Source: Rothia mucilaginosa
GTDB taxonomy: Bacteria; Actinomycetota; Actinomycetes; Actinomycetales; Micrococcaceae
Direction of reading: 5' to 3'
Assembly (NCBI RefSeq): GCF_001061665.1
Contig: NZ_JVSP01000003.1
Location: forward strand, 20,252 to 84,251
Length of the DNA stretch: 64,000 nt
Below are positions 28,470 to 36,394 of this stretch, piece after piece. Made by a program: the position numbers and the translations under genes. The first letter of the stretch is position 1, and each line of letters begins with the position of its first letter. Under the pieces are notes generated by a model, which was not told the origin of the DNA, did not search any database, and worked only from the letters and a program-made list of their open reading frames with translations.

Positions 28470-28967
28470 ATGGACTTCAAGACTCTCTCGCCCGCGTACC
28501 TGACCTCCCTTGGCGCGATTTTTTGTGGCGCGCTCTTGATCGGCTCCTCAACCCCCTGGGTTCTGTGGCTGGGATGGATTCTGCTGATTGCCGCCCTGTG
28601 CCTGAACGTTCTGGCCGTGCTGCTCTCGGTGGGTAAGGCAAAGGGTGACCCCGTTCCGGCGCTCGTGACGAACCTGGACGGACTGGAGTCCTCCGTTGAA
28701 ACCCGCATCCGTGAGCGCGCCGAGCACCGCCGTGAAGAGCGCGGGCGCCGTGAGGAAGAAGACGCCCACGCCGCCGAACAGCCCTCGGAGGCTCACGAGC
28801 AGGAGGCGGAGCCGGCTCAGCCCGAAACGGCTCAGGACGAGCCTCGCGAAGAGGAACCCACGGAGTCTCAGCCGGTCGTGCAGGCCCCTGCTGGTCGCCT
28901 GGGTGTACTGCCTTCTCGTTCCCGCGCGGCTGGCCGTGCCCCGAAGCCCCGCTCGAACGTTCGCTAG
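28470..28967 (+). CDS. Small two-helix membrane protein with acidic/basic tail, paralogue A
   Basis: A 165-residue protein beginning MDFKTLSPAYLTSLGA. Two membrane helices (about 8-26 and 30-50) precede a long cytoplasmic, Glu/Arg/Pro/Ala-rich disordered tail ending in a basic patch (SRAAGRAPKPRSNVR). The ATG at 28470 was chosen over a TTG at 28458. The membrane part is paralogous to the next gene (LSPAYL...GWIL...CLN). I recognise no family. The acidic middle and basic end suggest a scaffold, but there is no direct evidence. Confidence 0.7.
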   Translation: MDFKTLSPAYLTSLGAIFCGALLIGSSTPWVLWLGWILLIAALCLNVLAVLLSVGKAKGDPVPALVTNLDGLESSVETRIRERAEHRREERGRREEEDAHAAEQPSEAHEQEAEPAQPETAQDEPREEEPTESQPVVQAPAGRLGVLPSRSRAAGRAPKPRSNVR

Positions 28968-28976
28968 GTGGGGGTT

Positions 28977-29300
28977 ATGAACACAAAGTTTCTGCTTTCC
29001 CCGGCGTACCTGGTCTCCATCGCGCTGCTACTCTCGGGCGCGGTGCTCTCGGGTGGTCGGTTCATGCTCATTGGGTGGATTTTGTGCATCCTTGGTGTGT
29101 GCCTGAACGCTATGACCCTGGTGGTGTTGACCAACCGCGAACAGCTCTACGCGATGGACGCTCGCGCGGCCGCCGGCACGCTGCGCCGCGGTTTCTCGGA
29201 GCGTTCGGTACCCGTGGTGCAGCGCGTTACCCCCGCCGCCGATGAGCCTGCCGAGGCTCCCGAAGCATCGGATACCCCGGTCGCGGAGGAAAGCCGCTAG
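28977..29300 (+). CDS. Small two-helix membrane protein, paralogue B
   Basis: A 107-residue protein starting MNTKFLLSPAYLVSIALLLS. It has the same two-helix unit as the preceding gene (LSPAYL, then GWILCILGVCLNAM) and a shorter acidic tail. It begins 9 bases after the preceding stop, so the pair is an operon that arose by duplication. A terminator follows. Function is unknown. Confidence 0.72.
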   Translation: MNTKFLLSPAYLVSIALLLSGAVLSGGRFMLIGWILCILGVCLNAMTLVVLTNREQLYAMDARAAAGTLRRGFSERSVPVVQRVTPAADEPAEAPEASDTPVAEESR

Positions 29301-29337
29301 ACCGTTTTCGGTTGCGAGGCCGCCCAATAGCTAACGT

Positions 29338-29376
29338 GAAGAACCCCCTCAGACCTTTGGTTCGAGGGGGTTCTTC
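29338..29376 (+). terminator. Terminator of the small membrane pair
   Basis: GAAGAACCCCCTC pairs perfectly with GAGGGGGTTCTTC around a 13-nt loop. Confidence 0.85.
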
Positions 29377-29403
29377 ATATCCTAGGGCGGGTAGTATTGG
29401 CGG

Positions 29404-29907
29404 CTAGGCCCGCGCGTCGAGCCTCTGCGCCGCGTACTCGGCGTACTCCTGCACGTGGGCGCGCGCCTGCTCGGTCAGCGCCTTATTTTCGTTCAGGATG
29501 CGCTCGGACTGCGCCGCCATGAGTTCCAGATACTGGCGATCCCGGGTCTTCTTCCATGCGGTGCGTGCCGCCTCCAGCTCCGCGAAATCCCTGAGAGCCT
29601 GCCGTTGCATCGTGTACCGCACCCACATGAGCACCAGAATCAGCACCAGCGGAATGAGGCATGCCCAGCTCTGCCACAGCCCGTACAGCGCCGCCGCAAT
29701 GGCACCCAAAACAATCAGCACCGGAGAAATCGAGACGATGGGGGAGTCCGGGCGGCTCTTCTGGTTCTTCACGAGCGATTCACGCGCCATAGCGCGGAAA
29801 GTGTCGGAGAAGCTGGACGGGTCGTAAGACTGGGCAGAATCGGGCTGCTGGCTCTTCCGGGACTGATTCTTGCCGGGCTGGTTCTTTGGGGGTTGAGCGG
29901 GGCACAT
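29404..29907 (-). CDS. Uncharacterised two-helix membrane protein with coiled-coil end
   Basis: A 167-residue protein. A polar Gln/Lys/Ser-rich N-terminus (1-60) precedes two adjoining membrane segments (about 61-80 and 84-103). A helical, charged C-terminus follows (LEAARTAWKKTRDRQYLELM and on), likely a coiled coil. The ATG at 29907 with GAGGT upstream was preferred to an in-frame GTG at 29928. A parS-like site lies 42 bp upstream. No family is recognised. Confidence 0.7.
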   Translation of the reverse strand: MCPAQPPKNQPGKNQSRKSQQPDSAQSYDPSSFSDTFRAMARESLVKNQKSRPDSPIVSISPVLIVLGAIAAALYGLWQSWACLIPLVLILVLMWVRYTMQRQALRDFAELEAARTAWKKTRDRQYLELMAAQSERILNENKALTEQARAHVQEYAEYAAQRLDARA

Positions 29908-29948
29908 AGAAACCTCACGGGGATACACGGGGAGTAACGGGAAGCGGA

Positions 29949-29964
29949 CGTTTCACGTGAAACG
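29949..29964. promoter_or_regulatory. parS-like site, 14 of 16 bases
   Basis: CGTTTCACGTGAAACG keeps the 14-bp GTTTCACGTGAAAC core of parS; only the outermost pair differs from the perfect site at 5901. Intergenic, about 27 kb from oriC. Confidence 0.85.
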
Positions 29965-30063
29965 GGGGAGTAGGCGGCGAGCACGCGCGAGAGAAACGGC
30001 GAGCACGCGGAAGTGGCTGGCAGGCTCAGCGCTCGCCGCGCCTAAATGCTGCCGAGAGAGCTT

Positions 30064-30837
30064 CTACAGGGAAGCCTCAATAAACTCGTACGCCTTATCC
30101 ACGCAATCGGTGGTGACGGCCTTAACCTCGTCGGGGGAGTAGCTGAAGGAAGCCGAACGGTCAGCGTAGCGGTGCATGTCGATGTCGTTCCACGAGTCAC
30201 CAATCGTGTGCACCTCATAGGAGGTGCCCGGATGCTCGGATTGCAGGTACTCCACCAGATGCTGCAGACCGGTGCCCTTCGTGCAGGTGGGCGGCACGAT
30301 ATCCAGGAAATCCTGGTTCTTGTGGCAGTCCACCGAGTTGCCAAAACGCTCAAGAATCCAGGTGTACGCCGCCTCGCGGACCTGCACATCCGGAATCCAC
30401 AGGGGCACACCCACGTACTCGTGGTTCTGCAGGTCCTCGGGTGCCAGGGGAGTGAACTCCGGCAGAATATTCGTCGAGGAGCCCACCCGGTCGCACAGGC
30501 TGTAATCGTTATCCAGGGTCGTCGCGAACAGGGCCACACCGTCCACGCTGCTGAAATGCTCGTAGCAGGCCCGCACAACGCTTAGCGGGAGGGTCTGGCG
30601 GTAAATAATCCGGTAATCCCGGTCGGTCACCACCGCGCCGGTGTACAGCACGTGGTAGTCGAAGCGGATGGCGGTCGGGTTCAACGCCAGCTGCGTGGCA
30701 AAGATGCTCTTGCCCGTGCACGAGACCGCCAGGTTACCCTCCGCCTGCCAGCGGGCAATCGCCCGCTCATTGGCAGGCTCCACGGCTCGGTTAAACAGGA
30801 TCGTGCCGTCCAAATCGAAAGCCATCAACTTGGTCAT
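30064..30837 (-). CDS. HAD superfamily (Cof/IIB type) phosphatase
   Basis: A 257-residue hydrolase. Motif I is FDLDGT, with nucleophile D8 and acid D10; motif II Thr lies in SCTGKS. A C-terminal motif DSWNDIDM carries the acidic Mg ligands. Type IIB cap enzymes remove phosphate from sugar phosphates or flavin cofactors. It lies just downstream of a mannose-type PTS operon but behind a terminator, so a role in sugar-phosphate handling is only suggested. The ATG at 30837 follows AAGGAG. Confidence 0.88.
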   Translation of the reverse strand: MTKLMAFDLDGTILFNRAVEPANERAIARWQAEGNLAVSCTGKSIFATQLALNPTAIRFDYHVLYTGAVVTDRDYRIIYRQTLPLSVVRACYEHFSSVDGVALFATTLDNDYSLCDRVGSSTNILPEFTPLAPEDLQNHEYVGVPLWIPDVQVREAAYTWILERFGNSVDCHKNQDFLDIVPPTCTKGTGLQHLVEYLQSEHPGTSYEVHTIGDSWNDIDMHRYADRSASFSYSPDEVKAVTTDCVDKAYEFIEASL

Positions 30838-30892
30838 CAAAACTCCTTCACGGAAGGGCTACGTTGCCGCGAACTGCGCGCCGCAACCCATA

Positions 30893-30939
30893 AAAAACGG
30901 GGCGCGGCCGGTACTTTTAAGTGTACCGACCGCACCCCC
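30893..30939 (-). terminator. Intrinsic terminator of the mannose-class PTS operon
   Basis: On the minus strand, GGGGTGCGG and CGGTAC pair with GTACCG and CCGCGCCCC and are followed by TTTTTT. Confidence 0.88.
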
Positions 30940-31008
30940 GCCACTTGAGATATAGCCCCTGAATCTCACGCCCTCATAGAAGGGTGAAAGGGTTTATCCC
31001 TCAGATTT

Positions 31009-31863
31009 TTAGAGGGCCAGGAATCCCAGGTACGAACCGAGGATGCCCACGCCGAAGAGGGCGAAAATCAACCAGATGGCGTTAATCTTCTTCTTCAGAA
31101 GCCACATGCACAGGAAGCACAGACCCAGCGAGGCCAGGCCCGGCAGCAGATCGTTCAGCACGGACTGGACGGTCACATCCACCATCGCGCCAGCCTGGTT
31201 CTTGTAGCTGGTTAGCGGCAACGGAATGTTCACGCTCGTCCAGCGGTACACCAGAGCACCCATCACGAACAGGCCCATCACGGAGGCGCCCTGAGTAATC
31301 TTCTGCAGGGTGTTGCCGCCCGCCTCGGTCACAATCTGGGTGCCCTTCTCGTAGCCGTACTTGAAGCCGTACCAGCGGGTTGCCCAACGAATTGCGGTCA
31401 TGCCGAAGAAGAACAGCAGCGGGCCCAGAATATTGCCGGTCACCGCCAGGGATGCGCCCAGAGCCGCCAGCACAATACGTGCGGTACCCCAGAAAATCGG
31501 GTCGCCCACACCGGCCAGTGGGCCCATCAGGCCCACCTTAACGTTGGTGATGGCGGCTTCGTCGATGTCCTTACCGGCTGCCTTCTCGCGTTCCATCGCA
31601 GCGGTCACACCCATAATCGAGGATGCAACCCACGGCTGGGTGTTGAAGAACTCCAGGTGGCGGGTCAGCGCCTCCGCCTGGTCTTCTTTCTTGGTGTAGA
31701 AGCGCTTAATGGCCGGAATCATGGAAACCGCGAAACCGATGGACTGCATGCGTTCGAAGTTGAACGAACCGAGCAGGAAAGTGGAGCGGATGTAGGTGTC
31801 GACCTTATCGCGCTGGGTGAGCTCGGGAACTTCAACGAGCTCGACGTTCTTGTTTTCAGTCAT
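31009..31863 (-). CDS. manZ: PTS mannose-class transporter, EIID component
   Basis: A 284-residue EIID membrane protein. The N-terminus (TQRDKVDTYIRSTFLLGSFN) and GLMGPLAGVGDPIFWGT are family hallmarks, and membrane segments lie in the last 150 residues. With EIIC it forms the sugar pore for mannose, glucose, fructosamine or amino sugars; the actual sugar cannot be read from sequence. It is the last gene of manXYZ, 11 bp after manY. Confidence 0.94.
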   Translation of the reverse strand: MTENKNVELVEVPELTQRDKVDTYIRSTFLLGSFNFERMQSIGFAVSMIPAIKRFYTKKEDQAEALTRHLEFFNTQPWVASSIMGVTAAMEREKAAGKDIDEAAITNVKVGLMGPLAGVGDPIFWGTARIVLAALGASLAVTGNILGPLLFFFGMTAIRWATRWYGFKYGYEKGTQIVTEAGGNTLQKITQGASVMGLFVMGALVYRWTSVNIPLPLTSYKNQAGAMVDVTVQSVLNDLLPGLASLGLCFLCMWLLKKKINAIWLIFALFGVGILGSYLGFLAL

Positions 31864-31874
31864 GGTGATGCTCC

Positions 31875-32741
31875 TTATTCGAGCTCGTTGTCGAGGTCAT
31901 TGGCGGCGGCCGGTGCTACGGCGGGTGCCTCACTCTTGTGGAAGAGCGGGTTCAGCTGCGTGTACAGCAGACCCAGGCAGGCGCCGACCAGGCCGATAGC
32001 AACCAGGTTGAACTGTGCCGGGGTGGACAGTGCCACGAGGACGTCCTTTGAGCTTCCGCCGGGTAGCGGCACAATCGACTGGGTTGCCGGGATAGCGGCG
32101 GCGGCGATGAAGCCGAGGAAGAAGAAGGGCATGAGGGCCTTCGAACGCATCATGTTGATGACCATTGCGAAACCGACCACGGTGATCATGCCGCCGGCGA
32201 TGCGCAGACCGGTGGTCACCTCGGCGGGAATCATGTTCAGCAGGCGGGTCAGCTCGTCGGAGCTAATCAGCGCCACAATAGCGGTCGGGATAGCCACGCG
32301 CAGACCCTGCAGGGCCATACCGCTGAGGTGCATCAGCTCGATACCGCGGAAGTTAGCCGTCTTGGCGAAATTATCGGCCTGGTGCTGGAAGAACACCGTA
32401 ATGGTACGAACGAAGATGGTCAGAACCTGTCCGGCTGCGGCCAGCGGCACGGCGATGGCGATACCGGTGTCGATGTTCTGGTGGCCCTGAATCACGACAA
32501 GGGCGGAGATGGTGGAGGCCAGAGCCGAGTCGGGAGCCATTGCCGCACCGACGTTCATCCAGCCCAGTGCGATGAGCTCCAGGAAACCACCGAGCATAAT
32601 GCCGGTGGGTAGGTCGCCGAGCGCGAGGCCCATGAGGGTACATGCCACGAGGGGGCGGTGGAACTGGCGTTCGTCCACCACGGATGCGACGCCCGCGATG
32701 AACGCCACGAGAACAACGAGAATAAACGTCAGGGGGGTCAT
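31875..32741 (-). CDS. manY: PTS mannose-class transporter, EIIC component
   Basis: A 288-residue EIIC protein with eight or so membrane helices. It has the sorbose/mannose IIC start (VVDERQFHRPLVACTLMGLA) and GGFLELIALGWMNVGAAMAPD. It translocates sugar together with EIID. Its ATG overlaps the end of manX by 4 bp, giving tight stoichiometric coupling. A C-terminal 25-residue Ala-rich tail extends past the last helix. Confidence 0.94.
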   Translation of the reverse strand: MTPLTFILVVLVAFIAGVASVVDERQFHRPLVACTLMGLALGDLPTGIMLGGFLELIALGWMNVGAAMAPDSALASTISALVVIQGHQNIDTGIAIAVPLAAAGQVLTIFVRTITVFFQHQADNFAKTANFRGIELMHLSGMALQGLRVAIPTAIVALISSDELTRLLNMIPAEVTTGLRIAGGMITVVGFAMVINMMRSKALMPFFFLGFIAAAAIPATQSIVPLPGGSSKDVLVALSTPAQFNLVAIGLVGACLGLLYTQLNPLFHKSEAPAVAPAAANDLDNELE

Positions 32742-33733
32742 GCGTCCAGGCCTTTCTGCTTGAGAATCTTTGCCAGATCAACCGGGGAGTGGTTGGGCAG
32801 CTGCTGCACGGTCAGCTTCACGCCGCGCTTGAGGAGTTCGCGGTAGGCCTCGAGGTGCTCCTCGGAGGCGTACACGGCGTCCGAAAGCTGAACCATGCCG
32901 GTCTTGAAGGTGACGCCACCAACGTTCACTTCGTCGATCTTGACGCCTTCGTCGAGCAGTCGCACCACGTCGACGGGGGATTCCACGACGAACATGGTCT
33001 TCATGCCGGTGTACTTGGGATTGTTGTACACGCGGCCCGCCTTGGCGATATCCAGGACGTTGGTCTTCACGCCCGCCGGCGCGACCTGCAACAGCAGGGA
33101 CTTGCGTAGCTTGTCGTGTGCCGCGTTATCGGAGGCCGCGATGAAGGTCTGCGGCGCGATGAACGGAACCCAGGTGCCCGCCACCTGGCCGTGAATCAGG
33201 CGGGAATCGATGCGGGTGAAGACGGCGTCCATGGTGCCGCCGGGAACCTGCTGGGCGGCCGGAACTTCTGCGGCCTTAGCCTCGGCGGGCTTCGCCTCGG
33301 CGGGCTTCGCCTCGGCGGGCTTGGCGGCCGCAGGCTGGTTCGCATCCTGGAAGGAGCGAATACCCTTGGTGCCGGCCTTGTGCGCCTTAGCGACCAGGGA
33401 CTTGAGGGTTGCGCTCTTGCGTCCGGCGGCGGAAATAACCTCGATGAGCATCGGTACGTTGACGCCGGAGACGACATCCACGCCCTCGCGGGTGGCCGCG
33501 AACTGCGCACCGGCGTTGTAGGGGCTACCACCGAAGAGGTCAACGAGCAGCAGGGTTTCTTCTGCTTCAGATGCCTCAACGATGCGGGTGTACTCTTCGA
33601 CGAGATCTTCGGGGCCCTGGCCCGGCAGGAAGGTGACCGGGTGGACGTTTTCGAAGTTACCGAGGATCATGCCGGCGGTCTTCAGCAGAGCCGGGGCCGA
33701 CTCGCCGTGTGCCGCCACAATGATGGTGACCAT
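32738..33733 (-). CDS. manX: PTS mannose-class phosphotransferase, fused EIIA-EIIB
   Basis: A 331-residue cytoplasmic fusion. EIIA (1-125) has phosphorylatable His9 in VAAHGE. A flexible linker (about 133-160) is built of PAEAK repeats. EIIB (about 167-331) starts MDAVFTRIDSRLIHGQVAGTW, with active His181. Phosphate passes from HPr to His9, then His181, then the sugar. E. coli ManX has the same order. First gene of the operon, with GAGGACC upstream of the ATG. Confidence 0.95.
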   Translation of the reverse strand: MVTIIVAAHGESAPALLKTAGMILGNFENVHPVTFLPGQGPEDLVEEYTRIVEASEAEETLLLVDLFGGSPYNAGAQFAATREGVDVVSGVNVPMLIEVISAAGRKSATLKSLVAKAHKAGTKGIRSFQDANQPAAAKPAEAKPAEAKPAEAKAAEVPAAQQVPGGTMDAVFTRIDSRLIHGQVAGTWVPFIAPQTFIAASDNAAHDKLRKSLLLQVAPAGVKTNVLDIAKAGRVYNNPKYTGMKTMFVVESPVDVVRLLDEGVKIDEVNVGGVTFKTGMVQLSDAVYASEEHLEAYRELLKRGVKLTVQQLPNHSPVDLAKILKQKGLDA

Positions 33734-34341
33734 AATGGTCCTCTCGTATGCGTATTGGGTGTGTGTTATGAACCCCGTTCAGGGTCCCGTAACCCTCGTA
33801 TGGTAGCATTTTCGGTTTTTGTTTTGTGGGTTTTTTCAAGGATGCTCACTTTAGGTTTCCGTGACGTTTTTACCGGTGTTGGAATATGGGTTTTCGGGCC
33901 TCGAAACGCGTATTTTTAGTGCGTCCGAAAATCTCGAGAAGAAAAGCTTGAAGTGCTCGGAGGATAGTGAGAAGAAGCGCTATTCCGCCCCCAAAATAGA
34001 AATATTGATGTTTTAAAGGTGAGTCGCTGGATGAATCTGTCACACGTTTGACATAAAATATCGGAAATCCAAGAAAGCGGAAAAATATTTACAAGGAAAA
34101 TACCTCGCAGGGGAGGCTGTAATAGTAAAACGTGTGGGATTTAGAAAAACCCAACATTTTTCTGTGGTCTGTCCACGGAATGGTATTTCAGGGGCGCCCC
34201 GATTGAAATCGCCACTTTTAAAAATTACTCGACGCGCTAAAGCGCGATGAAGGCACCCGCCAACATGTATCCTCGTAATCCCGAATATTCACGAATACAA
34301 TAAACCGCCTTTAACGGCCACACCCCGGCCGGTACCGACCG
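33734..34341. other. AT-rich region upstream of the PTS operon
   Basis: No gene in 608 bases, markedly AT-richer than the surroundings, between manX and the antiterminator gene, both on the minus strand. It must hold the manX promoter and leader and the downstream region of the antiterminator gene. The GGGTT/AACCC and GAAC/GTTC hairpins at about 33769-33797 lie in the manX leader. No sure antiterminator-target sequence could be identified. Confidence 0.45.
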
Positions 34342-35205
34342 CTACTCCTTGATACCCCACATTTCGCGAGCCAGGCGGGCAATATGAATCGTCAGATAGG
34401 TCAGCTCGTCCCGAGTCAGCGAATGATTCAGCTGCATCTGCAACACCAGCAGAACCTTCTGCGCGCAGGCGAAGGCGCGGGGCGCATCCGCACGCAGAGC
34501 GGCCAAAAGGCTCGGCTGCGAGACACCATCAATTTCCTGGGGCCCACCCTCTCGACTAGCGCGCACGAAGAGGTAGCGCAGGTGCGTGATAAAGCGGGCC
34601 GCGCTCACGGAATCCGGGTCAAGTGTGCGCTCGTAGCTGGCCTCAATAATCTCGAAAACCTGCGCGAACACCTCCGTCATGCGGAAGGCTTGCGACATAT
34701 CCGCCGTCGCAAATTGCGCGTTGACCAGGTGCAACGCCAGCGGAATGGCCTCGCCGGGATCCATCTGAACCTGCAGGCGCTTGCGCACCGCGGCAATCAC
34801 CGAACGGCCGTACTCCACCTCGCGCGGGTACAGGAGCGTCACCTCGGGAGCGAGCGGGTAGTCCACGCGTACCCCCTCGCGGGCACGCATCACCGCGTAG
34901 TGCAGGTGATCAGCCAGGGGAATGATGAAAGAATTCGAGAGCTCCAGCACCCCGTCAGCACGCACGCGTGATTCCAGACCCGTGGCGATGGACAGAATCT
35001 CGGCGGGAATCTCGGAAAGGGTCAGGCTGAGGCGCTCGCCCGACATGCCCCGCTCGGGCACAAAGGTCTGTTCGACCGCGGCAGGATCAATCATCTGCCC
35101 CTTGCGCTTGCCAAAGGCGATGCCACGGCCAATTACCACGGCCTCCTGGCCGAGGTGATTCACGGTGAGGGCGACATTGTTGTTGTAAATGCGGCTGATG
35201 CGCAT
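34342..35205 (-). CDS. BglG/LicT-family transcriptional antiterminator
   Basis: A 287-residue PRD regulator. The RNA-binding CAT domain is residues 1-55 (RISRIYNNNVALTVN, VIGRGIAFGK). PRD1 is about 65-170, with candidate phosphorylated histidines His100 and His159. PRD2 is about 175-287, with His in THLRYLF and IHIARL. Such proteins bind nascent leader RNA and block a terminator when PTS sugar is present. It is upstream of and co-oriented with manXYZ, so it is the likely PTS-controlled regulator. GAGGAGGG precedes the ATG. Confidence 0.92.
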   Translation of the reverse strand: MRISRIYNNNVALTVNHLGQEAVVIGRGIAFGKRKGQMIDPAAVEQTFVPERGMSGERLSLTLSEIPAEILSIATGLESRVRADGVLELSNSFIIPLADHLHYAVMRAREGVRVDYPLAPEVTLLYPREVEYGRSVIAAVRKRLQVQMDPGEAIPLALHLVNAQFATADMSQAFRMTEVFAQVFEIIEASYERTLDPDSVSAARFITHLRYLFVRASREGGPQEIDGVSQPSLLAALRADAPRAFACAQKVLLVLQMQLNHSLTRDELTYLTIHIARLAREMWGIKE

Positions 35206-35490
35206 GCGCCCTCCTCTGCGGTGATGCGACGGTCGTGCGGTAGTCGGTTATCGGTGCGTAACGCCCGGAAAAAGAGCCGGTGGCGGCACCGCAAAAAGCG
35301 ATTGAGCGTCACCTAATCTAGTACAAATTTTACAGAAGAGACCGGCCGACTGAAGGGGGTACGGACTGGCCCGAAGAGAAATCCCTGCAATCTGTGTATC
35401 AGCTGTGACCGGCACATGCGTTCCATATGTTTGCCGCGAAAATATTCGTTCGGCACGCCCGAGTGAGATTCCTCGCGGTACCCTAGACCT

Positions 35491-36234
35491 ATGAGCAGTA
35501 AAGCAACCGAAATCGCAAAGAACCTTCCCGCCCTGGAGCACCCGGATGGTAGCCCCATCCGGGCCCTCGTCGTCGATGATGAGGAGATGCTGAAAGAACT
35601 CGTCAGCATGGCTCTGAAGATGATTGGCTGGGAAGTGCAATCCGCCGGCGACGGCCCCTCCGCGCTGAACATTGCCCGCGACTGGCGACCCGATGTGCTG
35701 GTGCTGGATATCATGATGCCCGGCTTCGACGGTTTGGAGCTGCTCAACCGCATCCGCAAGTTCTACCCCGAGGTGCCCTGCCTGTTCCTGACCGCTAAGG
35801 ATTCGGTGGATAACCGTATCGAGGGCCTGGCCGCCGGCGCCGATGACTATGTGACCAAGCCCTTCTCTATGGAGGAGGTCATGATTCGACTGCATCGCCT
35901 GGTGCAGCGTTCCGGCGTGGCCGCCATCGATGACGCTGAGCTGGTGGTGGGCGACCTGGTGCTGAACCAGGACACCCGCGAGGTCACCCGCGGCGGTGAG
36001 CAGATTACCCTCACCGCAACCCAGTTCGACCTGCTGCGCTACCTCATGGAAAACGCGAAGCGCGTGGTCTCCAAGAGCCAGATTCTGGATAACGTCTGGA
36101 ACTACGATTTTGGCGGCCAGGCCAATATTGTCGAGCTGTACATTTCGTACCTGCGTAAGAAGATTGACGTCGGCCGTGAACCGATGATTCACACGGTGCG
36201 CGGTGCCGGTTACGTGCTGCGTCCGGCACTGTAA
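35491..36234 (+). CDS. Two-component response regulator, OmpR/PhoB type
   Basis: A 247-residue regulator. The receiver domain (about 24-140) has D29/D30, phospho-acceptor D73 in VLDIMMPG and the conserved Lys in VTKPF. A winged-helix DNA-binding domain (about 150-245) ends in VRGAGYVLR. It is close to the actinobacterial TcrX/TrcR-like regulators. TACCCT lies 6 bases before the ATG, so the transcript may be leaderless. The cognate kinase follows after a 160-bp gap with a hairpin. Confidence 0.94.
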   Translation: MSSKATEIAKNLPALEHPDGSPIRALVVDDEEMLKELVSMALKMIGWEVQSAGDGPSALNIARDWRPDVLVLDIMMPGFDGLELLNRIRKFYPEVPCLFLTAKDSVDNRIEGLAAGADDYVTKPFSMEEVMIRLHRLVQRSGVAAIDDAELVVGDLVLNQDTREVTRGGEQITLTATQFDLLRYLMENAKRVVSKSQILDNVWNYDFGGQANIVELYISYLRKKIDVGREPMIHTVRGAGYVLRPAL

Positions 36235-36300
36235 TTTCGACGTCGTTTTTCAACGTCTTGGAACGGGTAGGTGCTATCCGTTCCGCACTATCTGCTCAGG

Positions 36301-36350
36301 TGGCGCGGTATGTTCCGGAGTATGCGAGTATTCCCGGAAATGCCGCGCCA
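36301..36350 (+). terminator. Hairpin between response regulator and kinase
   Basis: TGGCGCGG pairs with CCGCGCCA, with an inner TTCCGG/CCGGAA stem and no T run. It may lower kinase expression relative to the regulator. Confidence 0.5.
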
Positions 36351-36394
36351 CAGTGGTTGTATTCCGTATTTAGAATGTAGAAAGAAAGGTGTTT

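Noticed and set aside
33734-34341. Ribonucleic antiterminator site for the BglG-type regulator
   Set aside because: Stretches such as the one near 34100-34125 share a few bases with the known consensus, but not the conserved ends, and no terminator overlaps them.
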